Part shown: positions 10,842 to 20,326 of the stretch, in pieces | Position numbering within the stretch: position 1 is the stretch's first letter | Layout: every line of letters begins with the position of its first letter | Assembly (NCBI GenBank): GCA_001839685.1 | Contig: MLAK01000793.1 | Span: forward strand, 1-64,000 | Reading direction: 5' to 3' | DNA: 64,000 nt | Origin: Tritrichomonas foetus | Lineage: Eukaryota; Parabasalia; Tritrichomonadida; Tritrichomonadidae | Translations under genes and position numbers: made by a program | The notes under the pieces: generated by a model | The model's input: the letters and a program-made list of their open reading frames with translations, nothing else | What the model was told of the DNA's origin: nothing | The model's database searches: none

Positions 10842-11180
10842 TTATTCTAAACTCCAATTAAGACAATAAAAAAGAGATGGAATCTCATCATTATTGGTGA
10901 TCGATACGACGCTTTCTGGAGGAATTGTGATAAGGTCGTGAGTCTGGCAAGCACGCTCTGTTATGCATTTTACGTGTGATGATCCGTCACTTTGGATAAT
11001 GAGGAGGAGTTCCTTCTGAGATTCGAATTCGATTGTTTCGGATTGGTTCAATTTATGTAGTGAAAAATTCGACATTTTTCCTTCTGGATATTTCCCTGCT
11101 GCAACAAGAACGAATTTTCTGAGGTCGATGTCATGAGATGTGGCAACATCTGGAAGATCAGCAAACTTAATTACTTCCAT
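10842..11180 (-). CDS. Small cupin-like beta-barrel protein
   Basis: A 112-aa ATG-started protein. The strand pattern fits a single cupin barrel: hydrophobic strands separated by short polar loops, an N-terminal LRKFVLVAAGKYPEG strand/turn, a central ELLLIIQSDG hairpin, and then DLITIPPESVVSITNND, which resembles cupin motif 2 (the GD-xx-IPP-x-xxH-xxxN pattern). The usual metal-binding histidines of motif 1 and motif 2 are not seen, so an enzymatic role is doubtful and ligand binding or pure structure is more likely. Average codon use and the closed start and stop suggest a real gene. The nearest neighbour upstream is an ankyrin pseudogene; there is no operon-like context. Confidence 0.55.
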   Translation of the reverse strand: MEVIKFADLPDVATSHDIDLRKFVLVAAGKYPEGKMSNFSLHKLNQSETIEFESQKELLLIIQSDGSSHVKCITERACQTHDLITIPPESVVSITNNDEIPSLFYCLNWSLE

Positions 11181-11599
11181 TTTCTACTTTGATTTGACCA
11201 TTAATTTAACCAGAACTATTCGACTAAATAGCAACACAAAACTTGATGTCTAATTACTGAATAGAATAAGCTAAAATAATGCAACAGAATTTTCATTTTT
11301 GATGGATTTTGAAAACTCAATATTAATTTTAAAAGATCTTCAGTTAATGACATTGAACACTATTAAAAGTGATTAATCGCAAATTACTGAAGAATTAGAT
11401 TTACTATTTTCATTCTTGGAATAAAGTTAATTTCAAATCAAGAGTTGAGATTTTCAAAGCATTTCTTTCTTTCTTTCTTTCATGTCTTATATCTCCATAG
11501 CTTATAATTCACGAACAACTATTAATCAATCTAGATGTATGTCAATTATAGATGAGCTTATCCATAATCACTTGTTACAAGCATTTTTCAATCTGGTGT
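11181..11599. other. AT-rich intergenic stretch
   Basis: No gene is seen. A short TTTC microsatellite lies at about 11463-11480. The stretch leads directly into the decayed ankyrin/DUF3447 sequence. Confidence 0.45.
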
Positions 11600-12930
11600 A
11601 ATTTATTACATTTTAAGAAAATTTTATTATTACATCTTCATAAAAAGCACTATTTGATTCTTTGACTTCATATAATATAGAAATAAGGTCATCAAATTCT
11701 CACTTTTACCTATACCATTCCAATGACGAAGTTGCTTAAATCATTCAAAATGGTGATCTCAATGCATTTATTAAATTTCTATCACATCAAGAATTTTCAT
11801 AAGAATTCAAAATAAAACCATCAACTTTTGAAATCAATGATGATATTAATAATGTGAAATATGGTATAACTTTGTTCGAATACTCAATTGTATTTTGTGC
11901 AATTAATATCTTTAAATATTTCTGGGGAAACCAAATAGAGTTTCAATTTTCCTTAAAATATTGTATTATTGGAGGGAATTATGAAGTCTTTCATATTTTA
12001 GAAGAAGAGTCACAGTATAATTTTGATGAAGAATGCTATTTCATATATTTGGAATATCATTCTTTTGATATTGCAGAATATATGATATGTTCATTTGATG
12101 ACACAACTCCATTAATAGATAAAATAAATAAATATGCATGCCAATCACGGAATTTCTATTTTCTACAACAAGTTACGTTTGATAATAAGAAAAAAGATAG
12201 TCATAAAGAATCTCCTCAAGTAATGGAGAATGCTATAGAATTATACACCTTTAAAGATCATTGAAATAAAACTAGTCTTTACTATTCTTATTTTATTCAA
12301 CAACCAAATACTGATATCAATTTACTTGGGAATACTCACTTGAATGATTTATAATTCCTCTTTTTTACATAAAAATTTATTGTTGATATTTATATATCTG
12401 TTATTCAAATTTTCTTTATGCATTATCACTTTGAAATTGATAAATATATTTTGATGTTAAAAAATAATATGATAAGTGTGTAAGATTATATAATTTACAT
12501 CTGTCAAAGATATTATAATATATCACAAGGAATAAAGATTTTACATTCAACAAACACCATCATATTATCCATGTAAATATCATAATTATGAAACAATTGA
12601 TCAATTATTAGTACAGTCATATATCGGAGAAGAATATTTATTTTAACAATAAATATCGAGTGGAAAATGTTTTCTTGAGAATATTCTTGTGGAATTTTTT
12701 TATTATTCAACAAACATCACTACATGTCGCATTCTCATGTGATCACAGACAAGTTATTGAACTTCTTTTAAAACAACCAACCATTGATTTACATGCCATT
12801 GATATAGTTTAGTACCAATTTTTTCAGTATTCAAGAATAAATTTCGAATGTCTGTATTTCTCTTAATTGTGATCTATTTTATAGTGCTAGTGATGATTAT
12901 AAAGAAGTATTTATATAGTTAATTAATATA
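11600..12930 (+). pseudogene. Decayed trichomonad ankyrin-repeat / DUF3447 gene
   Basis: Reading frame fragments on the + strand together resemble a trichomonad DUF3447 plus ankyrin protein. The segment from about 11640 to 12264 can be read in one frame through in-frame TAA codons at 11737 and 11800. It includes QNGDLNAFIKFLSHQEF, GITLFEYSIVFCAINIFKYF and IIGGNYEVFHILEEESQYNF, which match the family pattern of hydrophobic helix pairs. Downstream, in other frames, are separate ankyrin units: 12551-12646 (QTPSYYPCKYHNYETIDQLL) and 12711-12812 (TSLHVAFSCDHRQVIELLL). The unbroken part at 11854 begins with GTG, not ATG. Stops, frame changes and missing pieces show that the gene is dead. Typical intact relatives have many more ankyrin repeats. 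Repeat ends are followed by GTTTAG (12807) and repeat starts are preceded by ATTCAACAAACA, as in the gene at 20327. Confidence 0.75.
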
Positions 12931-13112
12931 AAAGAAGGAAAACATAAATTATATCCAATTTGTAAATTTCCATATATAATTTTGTTTGATATTTCATTTC
13001 TAAATCATTTTTATTATTATTTTCTCTTCATAAATCAATGTGTATAGTTTTGAGCTAAATTAATCATTCAAATTCATAAATGATGTAGGGAGTAATCAAA
13101 TGGCATAGTGTT

Positions 13113-13125
13113 AATAACCGTTATT
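13113..13125 (+). promoter_or_regulatory. Palindromic Myb-like element AATAAC-C-GTTATT
   Basis: A 13-base element with perfect 6-base arms, 31 bases before the ATG of the gene at 13156. It resembles the AATAACGTTATT palindrome before the CFAP58 gene. TAACG/AACGTTA-type sites are known Myb-recognition sequences in Trichomonas; use here is inferred. Confidence 0.5.
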
Positions 13126-13155
13126 TGACCAGCCTTACTCAATTTTTAACCATGT

Positions 13156-14196
13156 ATGTTTCAATCAAAATGCCATATGAAAATGAATGAACAATATCCT
13201 ATTCTTCCTCCACCCGGAACAATTCCACTATTTGTCGATGTTGGAGCTCAAGTGACTGTCTCAGGGGTTTTCTTACCAGTGTGTTTAAATCATGAAACCC
13301 AACAAATCGATTCCTGGGTAAAAAATTCTTATTCGTCGCTTCCGATTATCGCACAGTCTCAGTTTTATCCGAACAAATACTTTTCGTTAATACCGAAGGA
13401 CAAATGCCCCGATCGCATTTTGACCAACAGACAGTTTAAAATAAAATCATATTCCCAATATTATATTCAAAAAAAAGATGACGACATTATTTTATATTGT
13501 ATTGATGATAATGATGATATTTTCTTTGTATGTGAAAACATTTTGAATCCGATCGGAATTGGCGCATTTTATGATAAGCAATATTCAATTTTTTTATCGA
13601 TGCCTGAAAATATTGCTGAGGAGTATGGAAAATCTTTTGATTTTAAACCTGTTCCATATTCAATGGAAATTGTCAAACAAATCATTTTTCCAACAAAGAA
13701 CAGTTCTCAAATTGAAAATAACGGTTTTGATTTAGATCCACTTTCGGTTGCATGCTTAATGGTATTACAATATAAATTACCAAACATAATAATACCACAA
13801 CCTAATATGGATTCAATTAAAAACAGGTTTATATTTAAATATATCATGCTTCAAAATCCTCCAACTTTTTATGGAAAACCAAACTACTCATTTGCTTTAA
13901 AAAATATAGAAAAAGGAATGATTCGTCTTCTTGAAAACGTAGAGCCATACCAATGGGTTCACATTTCATTTTTTCACTTTGGTGAAGGCCAGTTTGAAGA
14001 TGTGAGGGCTATCATTGGAGATCCTACGAAATATGAATTGGATGTTTTGAATTATAAAAAAGGTGAAGGTTTTAGAGTCGACAAATTTTTGGTAAAAGAT
14101 GAGGTTGACATTATGAGTCCGGCGGGAGGAGAGTTATGGCTGCATGGAATTATCGATTGCGGTGAATTCTTGTCTGTTGATGTGTTTTTATACTAA
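13156..14196 (+). CDS. Unrecognised 346-aa protein
   Basis: A long ATG-started frame with ordinary codon use, so very likely a real gene, but no family is recognised. No signal peptide or membrane segment is visible. The protein looks globular and mixed alpha/beta. It has a Pro-rich opening (YPILPPPGTIPLF), a strand-rich N-terminal half with YIQKKDDDIILYCIDDNDD, and a C-terminal part with HISFFHFGEGQFEDVRAIIG and GGELWLHGIIDCGEF. The initiation site is uncertain: an out-of-frame ATG lies at 13152, four bases earlier, and an in-frame ATG at codon 8 or 10 is also possible. A palindromic Myb-like site is 31 bases upstream. The next gene downstream is convergent, beyond a minisatellite. Confidence 0.7.
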   Translation: MFQSKCHMKMNEQYPILPPPGTIPLFVDVGAQVTVSGVFLPVCLNHETQQIDSWVKNSYSSLPIIAQSQFYPNKYFSLIPKDKCPDRILTNRQFKIKSYSQYYIQKKDDDIILYCIDDNDDIFFVCENILNPIGIGAFYDKQYSIFLSMPENIAEEYGKSFDFKPVPYSMEIVKQIIFPTKNSSQIENNGFDLDPLSVACLMVLQYKLPNIIIPQPNMDSIKNRFIFKYIMLQNPPTFYGKPNYSFALKNIEKGMIRLLENVEPYQWVHISFFHFGEGQFEDVRAIIGDPTKYELDVLNYKKGEGFRVDKFLVKDEVDIMSPAGGELWLHGIIDCGEFLSVDVFLY

Positions 14197-14968
14197 ATGT
14201 TTTTTATTTTGGATTTCAAATTTGTTTTGATTTTATTATTTCTTTTTATCTTCATGGAAAGTATGAAATACATCAAAAGGAGAACCACCGATTGATTCAA
14301 ATTATCAAATTGAATAAATTATGAAGCCATCTTTGGGTTTCTTCTCTCATTGTAATATATATATTTCTCTATTTGCAATATATAATTCTCTATTTGTAAT
14401 ATATTTCTTTATTTGTAATATATTTCTTTATTTGTAATATATNNNNNNNNNNNNNNNNNNNNNNNNNNNNNNNNNNNNNNNNNNNNNNNNNNNNNNNNNN
14501 NNNNNNNNNNNNNNNNNNNNNNNNNNNNNNNNNNNNNNNNNNNNNNNNNNNNNNNNNNNNNNNNNNNNNNNNNNNNNNNNNNNNNNNNNNNNNNNNNNNN
14601 NNNNNNNNNNNNNNNNNNNNNNNNNNNNNNNNNNNNNNNNNNTATTTGTAATATATATTTCTCTCCTTGTAATATATTTCTCTCTTTGTAATATATATTC
14701 TCTCTGCATTATATATGTTTGTTTTTCTTGTTGAACGAATTCAATATTTTGGATGTTGACATCGTTCAACAAAAGTCTCTTCCTATGTAAAATAAAGCCA
14801 ACTCTTCAAAGAGTATTAATAAAAAAGCAAAAATATAAGATTTTAACTATATGTTTTATAAATAAAATAAAATATATCAAAAAAAGCATTCACGCAAAAT
14901 TGGCTGTTGTCAAAATAAATTACAATAAATCTGTCTTTTGTATCAAAACATGGTCCTTGTCATTTCTT
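14197..14968. other. Intergenic region with minisatellite and assembly gap
   Basis: This stretch separates two convergent 3' ends. It holds the TTTGTAATATAT array (14345-14720), interrupted by 200 undetermined bases. No gene is seen, and any frame that crosses the gap is not supported. Confidence 0.6.
14345..14720 (+). repeat. AT-rich minisatellite (unit about 20 bp) containing a 200-N gap
   Basis: Both sides of the gap carry copies of TATTTGTAATATATTTCTT-like units: at least five copies from 14345 to 14442 and about four from 14643 to 14715, with small length changes. The gap at 14443-14642 is exactly 200 N, which suggests an arbitrary placeholder rather than a measured length. The assembler probably failed because the array is longer than the reads. 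Confidence 0.85.
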
Positions 14969-16072
14969 CTATTTGGGTGGCTGAGGGGGCCCCTCTCTCT
15001 TTGTCAGACCTCTTTGGTATTTTTCACCTCCCATGTTCTTTTTTGGCGAGTGGGCCATTCTCTGAAGCGTCTCTTCAGGTATGTCCCATGTCACTCTTCG
15101 TTTCCCGCTTAGGCTTGACTGTGCTCTCATTGATGCCGCGAAACCATTTTCTGGAGCATTGACGGGATGGCGGTTAGGATTTCTCATTGTGAGCATTGAT
15201 TGTGGACGTGAAATCCGTTTTAATGTTTCATTGATGCAATCTACTTCTGTTGTTAAGTTTTTCACTCTTATTTCAGCTGCAGCGATTTCTTTTTTAGTGT
15301 TTTCAATATTCACCAACATTGAGTGAATAGCATTATTCGTGATGACAGGTGGAAGTGGTGGCGGTTTGACATCTGACAAAAAAGTGGCAACCCGGCAAAG
15401 ATAACACATAATCACTAATGGCGGCTGCTGGCAGTCTGTTATTTCGAATGGTGGCTCTAGCCCCAGCTCAGTGGCCTTCCTGAGTGATATGCTTGCATTT
15501 TCTTCAGATGACTGATTGATGTTAAAAAGTGGCTCATCATGCGTGAAATGATATAAAACCATTCTGAAGTGCGGCATTTCGAAGAAGTGCTGGGTAATGT
15601 TTGAAAGGACTGGAAGTTTAATATGTCGCTTAACAATAGTATTAATCCAAACGCACAAAGTAGATTCTGCATCTGAACAGGATGTCGTTTTTGTCCGGCC
15701 GATAACCTTTGAAATTTCGTTCTTTGGAAGACATGTGTCCAAGTAGGCCCACATCAGGCATTCAAAAAGCGGAAGAAGAGCTTTTGGTCGAGGATTTGTT
15801 GCGAATAATTTTTTATTGCCCTTATTGAAGTATCCGTGCGCCTGGAGAATTGGGATCACACCCTTCGACGGGTTCTCTCGAAAAAATGCTCCAGCAACTT
15901 GCGCGTAAGGTTCCTGGGAAGTAACGAACTTATTGCAGGAACTCGTTGGATCTTTGAAAGCGCCACGTTTGATTTCGATTTTGAGGTTTTCGAGGTTGTG
16001 CTTGAGTCCGAATATGGGACATTTATCCTCCAAACAGCGAACGAGCCAGAGAAACTCGCGAGAAGAGGACAT
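14969..16072 (-). CDS. Calponin-homology-domain protein with coiled coil and basic tail
   Basis: A 367-aa protein starting at an ATG. Residues about 134-233 fit a CH fold: ESTLCVWINTIVK (helix with the CH tryptophan), NITQHFFEMPHFRMVLYHF, a Leu/Ala helix ending TELGLEPPFEIT, then PPLVIMCYLCRVATFL, the equivalent of the final CH helix after the 'D-V/I' turn. An N-terminal region (about 60-118) also looks CH- or helical-like, containing VIPILQAHGYF and LFECLMWAYLD. Residues 248-287 form a short coiled coil. The last 75 residues are basic and disordered. CH proteins bind actin or microtubules; the actual partner is unknown. GC content and codon use are higher than in the surroundings. A TAACGTC element lies about 40 bases upstream of the ATG. 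Confidence 0.65.
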   Translation of the reverse strand: MSSSREFLWLVRCLEDKCPIFGLKHNLENLKIEIKRGAFKDPTSSCNKFVTSQEPYAQVAGAFFRENPSKGVIPILQAHGYFNKGNKKLFATNPRPKALLPLFECLMWAYLDTCLPKNEISKVIGRTKTTSCSDAESTLCVWINTIVKRHIKLPVLSNITQHFFEMPHFRMVLYHFTHDEPLFNINQSSEENASISLRKATELGLEPPFEITDCQQPPLVIMCYLCRVATFLSDVKPPPLPPVITNNAIHSMLVNIENTKKEIAAAEIRVKNLTTEVDCINETLKRISRPQSMLTMRNPNRHPVNAPENGFAASMRAQSSLSGKRRVTWDIPEETLQRMAHSPKKNMGGEKYQRGLTKREGPPQPPK

Positions 16073-17150
16073 TGTTAGATAATTTTTTTTGAAATTCTTG
16101 ATGACGTTAAAATTATTTCAATAGTTTATGGTATTAAAAAAGTTGAGGATATGTAAACATGATTTGGAAAATAGAAAATAAATCAACAAAAAGTGAATTC
16201 GTTTCAAAATCGATAGTTCACAATTGATAAAACTCTCTGAAATTCATCAATTGGAATGTTATTTATTCTGAGGAAGATTTTAAATGAATATTTAGCAAAA
16301 AGTGACAGTACATTCGACCTTGAGTATTCACCAATCCGAAATATTTCTTCATTTAGTCGGAGATTATCTTCTATGGACAGTCAAACAATGAAGCAAAACA
16401 AGTCCATTAGAAATATTATGCTAGTAAATACTTAACATTATCTATCATTTTTATAAAAGACTAATTCTTTCAGAAAATGATTTTTCAATAACATCTTTAG
16501 TTGTTTATATTTGTTCGAAATCTAAATATAAAGCGAAATTAGATCAAAAAACCTAACTATGAATTAGATATTTTAGGATGAGATTCTTTGATCAAATTAT
16601 TAAAGAATTTTTCTTATTTGCTTATCATAGAATATGTTTTTTCCAGATTTAAAAAAGATCTAATATTTTCATAAATCTGATATAACAATGAATGAAAAAT
16701 AGGATATATTTGTGATTCAGTAAAATTGATTGAAAAGTGTTTCATAAAATTTAAATACTATAAATAAATATTTTTCACTCATATTGCGGTTGTTTAATTT
16801 TGGTTTCAGAAAATTGGATATAGAATTTTCCAAAAATGTCACAGCTCCAGAGAAATGAACATAATAGTTGTTTTAAACAAATGATAAAACCTATAACATG
16901 CTGTTTTACACCGAAAAAAACAGATAACTTGAAATCATTGATGATTTTTAAGTGGATTTTTAATTCTCATAAGTATCACAATTTTATATGAATATTATTG
17001 TTATCGCTTTCACCAATTAGTATCGATTTATATACCAATTTTCCCGAGAAAATTGCATTTTTTATTGGAGAATTGAATAAAATCCCTATTGAGTGATTTT
17101 GATTATATTCAAAAAGTTCCAAATTCAAAAGACAAAATAACGTTATTTTC
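16073..17150. other. Divergent intergenic region between CH-domain gene and CFAP58
   Basis: About 1.1 kb of AT-rich sequence separating two divergent genes, both possibly cytoskeletal. TAACGTC (about 16113) is proximal to the CH gene and the palindrome AATAACGTTATT (17136) is proximal to CFAP58. No gene, tRNA or repeat is recognised between them. Confidence 0.5.
17136..17147 (+). promoter_or_regulatory. Perfect 12-bp palindrome AATAACGTTATT
   Basis: The element ends three bases before the CFAP58 ATG at 17151. It contains a Myb-type TAACGTTA core on both strands. The same AACGTTATTTTC string occurs at about 21924 before the giant repeat gene. Its position so close to the ATG suggests it overlaps the transcription start, as trichomonad 5' UTRs are very short. 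This is an inference. Confidence 0.55.
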
Positions 17151-19994
17151 ATGAGCGACTCGACAGCAGCACCGCCAGCCGCCGAGGAACAGAAAAGTGA
17201 AATCCAAGACGACTATGACGATCTCGATGAGCTAGAAAAGAATTTTCAGCGAGTTATTTCGGACATTGTCACAGATAAATATCTTGAACCTTTTCGTGTC
17301 GAATATGAAAAGATTTACGCGCTTTTTGTCCAATCTATAAAGAATAACACCGAACTTGTGAAGCGTGCGAAAGCTTTAAATTCGGAAATTCTCGCAAATT
17401 CGACAAAAGTAAATTCGGTCCTCCAATTATCGCAAGACGACGAAAGAACCATTGCTGGGCTACGATTCGAATTCGACAAAGCATGGAAAATGGTCGAACT
17501 CTCGCAAGAAAAGGAAAATAAATCCCGCGACGTGATTGATGCAATGAAGCTGGAAGTTTCGAATCTTTCAAAATTAGTTGAAACAGGAGGTGCCCTTGCG
17601 TTTACGCAAGAAACATCGCTTCAAACAATCACAGATGAAGTGAAAAATTTAACAAAAGAAATAAAATTGCAAGCCGACCAAATAGTAAATCTAACCGGCG
17701 ATTATGAAACTTCAGTGAAAGGAAAAGATGAAATTATTGAGCAGATTGAAAAATTGAAAAATGAATCGGAAAAGTTAAATCAAGAACTCGAAGAAACTCG
17801 CGCGAATGCTAAAGTATTAGATAAAGAAGCAGAATCAAAATCAAAAGAAATGCTGAGTTGTAAAGATGAATGTAAAATATCACAAGATGAGGTAGAAAAC
17901 AATTCATTGAAAGAATCTGAACAAAAAAAGAAAAATCAACAACTTTCACAACAATTATTCGATGAAAATAAAACAATTCGAGAAGTAAATGAAGACAAAA
18001 AAGATTTACAACAAAGAGTTCATTTGGCTCAAAAACTTCTGGAAGATAAGAAAAAACAAGGCTCACGAATAAACGAATTAATTAATTTGACTAACGAAAA
18101 AATCGAGGCACAAGACACGAAAAAGGAAGAATTAATGAAACGTGTTAATAAATTGAATAACCAACAAAAAGACTTGGAAAAAGATTATGGTGAATTAAAA
18201 CTTGAGCGAAAAGAAGTTGAAGAAGCTTTAAATGAAACACATTCCCAAATTAATAGATTGAGAGACGAAATATATAAGTTATCACATGAAGTAATTCGAG
18301 GGGAATCACAAAAAGCGGGAGCTTCAAGAACAATTGCTTTGATGCAAATTCATCATACCAAAGCCAAAAATGAAGTTTTTGAAGAACGTAAAAAACGTAA
18401 AGGAATAGAAGGTCAAAGAGATGGCATTGAAAACGATTTAATGGGAATTAAAGCTGAAGCTCATAAAAATCGAATGACAGCAGAAAAAGTGAAAAATGAA
18501 ATTGAACATTATTCAAGGTTAAACAGCGATACTCGTTCTAATTTATTAGTTATAGAAGCAGACAAGAAAATCAATCATGAGGCAATCCTACAATGTGATG
18601 CTGAGCTTCGTGACAAACGCGAACGTATAACCAAACAAGAATCTCTTGCGAAAACTGTTCTTCAACAACGCGATTTAGTTTTAAACCAACTCGAAGCTAT
18701 TCAACACGATTGTGAAAAAGTCGAAGATGACAATCTTGTTTTGACCAATGAAATCAAATCAATGAAGGAAATGATTCGTGAAAAAGATGTAATATGTGTA
18801 GCCGCATACCTCAAAAAAAGTCAAATAGAAACTGCATTAGTTGATATGAGATTTTCTATGACGAAATTACAAGGAAATCTTAAAGAAGCTGTACAAACAC
18901 AATGCACGCTCGAAAACAGACTAATGCGAACTCGATACTTACGCGATGTTGCCTTAAATGACCTGGCCATGCTTAAGCGAGGAAATGAAAGATTAGAACA
19001 TGATTATCGACTTCTTGAACTTTCAGTACATAAAAAAGCAGAAGAAGTCTCAAAATTAAAAGAAAAGTGTAGAGTCCTTATTTCCACGATCAATGCAACT
19101 TCAGACACTTATCAAGAAATGGCTCGAAAAGTTGGTTTTTTGAAAGATGACCTCATATTTGAAGTGAAGAAAGTAGAATCACTTCGAAATAAAAGTCTTC
19201 ATAGTGAAATGCTAAAACTTGAACAACTTCGATTAGAAAAAGCCAAACTTCAAACACAAGGAAAAGTTCGTGCTTTAGAAGATGAACTTGAAACCCCAAT
19301 ACATATTCATCGTTGGCGTTTCCTTGAAGGAACGAATCCAGAAGCCGCTCAAATGATAAAAATGACACATGTTTTACGTGGCAAATTAATGGTTCTTATG
19401 GCTAAACTTCAACGTTTCAAAGAATTAGCTAAAAAAGAGACAGTCAAAGTAAATGCCGCTCAAAAACACCTTTCTCAATCATCTAAGCAGGAGCATGATG
19501 AAGCAATGAAATTCTTTGAAGGAGTCTTACGACAAAAAACTAAACAATTACAAATGTTACAAGCTCAAATTGTTGGACAACAAGAATGTGTTGATGATTC
19601 AAAGTTAACAACAGAACAAATGAGGCAACAATTACGAGATACAAAACTCGAGTATTTCAATGATAAAATTCAAACAGAGAGATTACGTTCAAAAACTCAA
19701 TTACAAAGAAAAAGTGATGCTTATCCTGTTTTTGCCGGAAAAAATGAAAGCCGCTTCATTGGAGGTGGTTTTGCAATTTCTACACAACGATCGATGAGTT
19801 CTGCATCAGAAAAGCCTAAGCCGTTGATTAGTGTGGGAGGACCAATCAAATTCCCGAAGGTGAATAATTCAATCTCCAATAAAAACCAAAAAGTTTCATT
19901 GAAAGGATGGAATCCAGCAAGAAAGCCATTAAATCCTTTGCTTCCAACTGTAAGTCAATTGGCAGCAAGAAGTGACCAAGATAATGAAGAATAA
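17151..19994 (+). CDS. CFAP58: Cilia- and flagella-associated protein 58 (CFAP58/CCDC147 family)
   Basis: A 947-aa protein that is almost entirely coiled coil from about residue 40 to 870, with low-complexity ends. The diagnostic segment is near residues 710-730: KVRALEDELETPIHIHRWR followed by FLEGTNPE, matching the CFAP58 signature KALEEELENPMNVHRWR..LEGSDP. It is followed by a conserved LRQKTKQLQ helix near 785. CFAP58 in animals and algae is needed for axonemes and the sperm midpiece and belongs to the modified inner-arm/central axonemal protein group. In trichomonads it would act in the four flagella. Family members are about 870 aa; the extra length is the acidic N-terminus and the basic, Ser-rich C-terminal tail. 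The ATG lies three bases after a palindromic promoter element. Confidence 0.85.
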   Translation: MSDSTAAPPAAEEQKSEIQDDYDDLDELEKNFQRVISDIVTDKYLEPFRVEYEKIYALFVQSIKNNTELVKRAKALNSEILANSTKVNSVLQLSQDDERTIAGLRFEFDKAWKMVELSQEKENKSRDVIDAMKLEVSNLSKLVETGGALAFTQETSLQTITDEVKNLTKEIKLQADQIVNLTGDYETSVKGKDEIIEQIEKLKNESEKLNQELEETRANAKVLDKEAESKSKEMLSCKDECKISQDEVENNSLKESEQKKKNQQLSQQLFDENKTIREVNEDKKDLQQRVHLAQKLLEDKKKQGSRINELINLTNEKIEAQDTKKEELMKRVNKLNNQQKDLEKDYGELKLERKEVEEALNETHSQINRLRDEIYKLSHEVIRGESQKAGASRTIALMQIHHTKAKNEVFEERKKRKGIEGQRDGIENDLMGIKAEAHKNRMTAEKVKNEIEHYSRLNSDTRSNLLVIEADKKINHEAILQCDAELRDKRERITKQESLAKTVLQQRDLVLNQLEAIQHDCEKVEDDNLVLTNEIKSMKEMIREKDVICVAAYLKKSQIETALVDMRFSMTKLQGNLKEAVQTQCTLENRLMRTRYLRDVALNDLAMLKRGNERLEHDYRLLELSVHKKAEEVSKLKEKCRVLISTINATSDTYQEMARKVGFLKDDLIFEVKKVESLRNKSLHSEMLKLEQLRLEKAKLQTQGKVRALEDELETPIHIHRWRFLEGTNPEAAQMIKMTHVLRGKLMVLMAKLQRFKELAKKETVKVNAAQKHLSQSSKQEHDEAMKFFEGVLRQKTKQLQMLQAQIVGQQECVDDSKLTTEQMRQQLRDTKLEYFNDKIQTERLRSKTQLQRKSDAYPVFAGKNESRFIGGGFAISTQRSMSSASEKPKPLISVGGPIKFPKVNNSISNKNQKVSLKGWNPARKPLNPLLPTVSQLAARSDQDNEE

Positions 19995-20326
19995 TTTATC
20001 AAGAAAATCAGTGAATTCAATGGGAATCTAACAATTTGTTCGAGCATTCAAATGGGAATGCCCATTAAATTAGAAGAGAGAATCCTAGATAATATTATTC
20101 TCCTTACGATCAAGATATGTTTTGGTTGGAGTATTTATTCGTTTATTTATTTGTTTGTTTAATTTTTTTACTAATTATTAAAAAATCATGATAGGAAAAC
20201 ACATATTATGTTTTTGGTATTTGATTCGACTAAATATATATTCAAAATAATATAAATTTGAATAGTGTACGTTAATAATTGTATTTTTGAATAGAATTAA
20301 CGTCATGGACCATCTTTCAGTCGTTC
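19995..20326. other. Short intergenic stretch
   Basis: 332 bases of AT-rich DNA between the CFAP58 stop and the ankyrin gene. An ATTAACGTC element is at 20296-20304. An ATG at 20305 opens a frame that stops after 13 codons, so the ankyrin gene start is taken at 20327. Confidence 0.5.
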
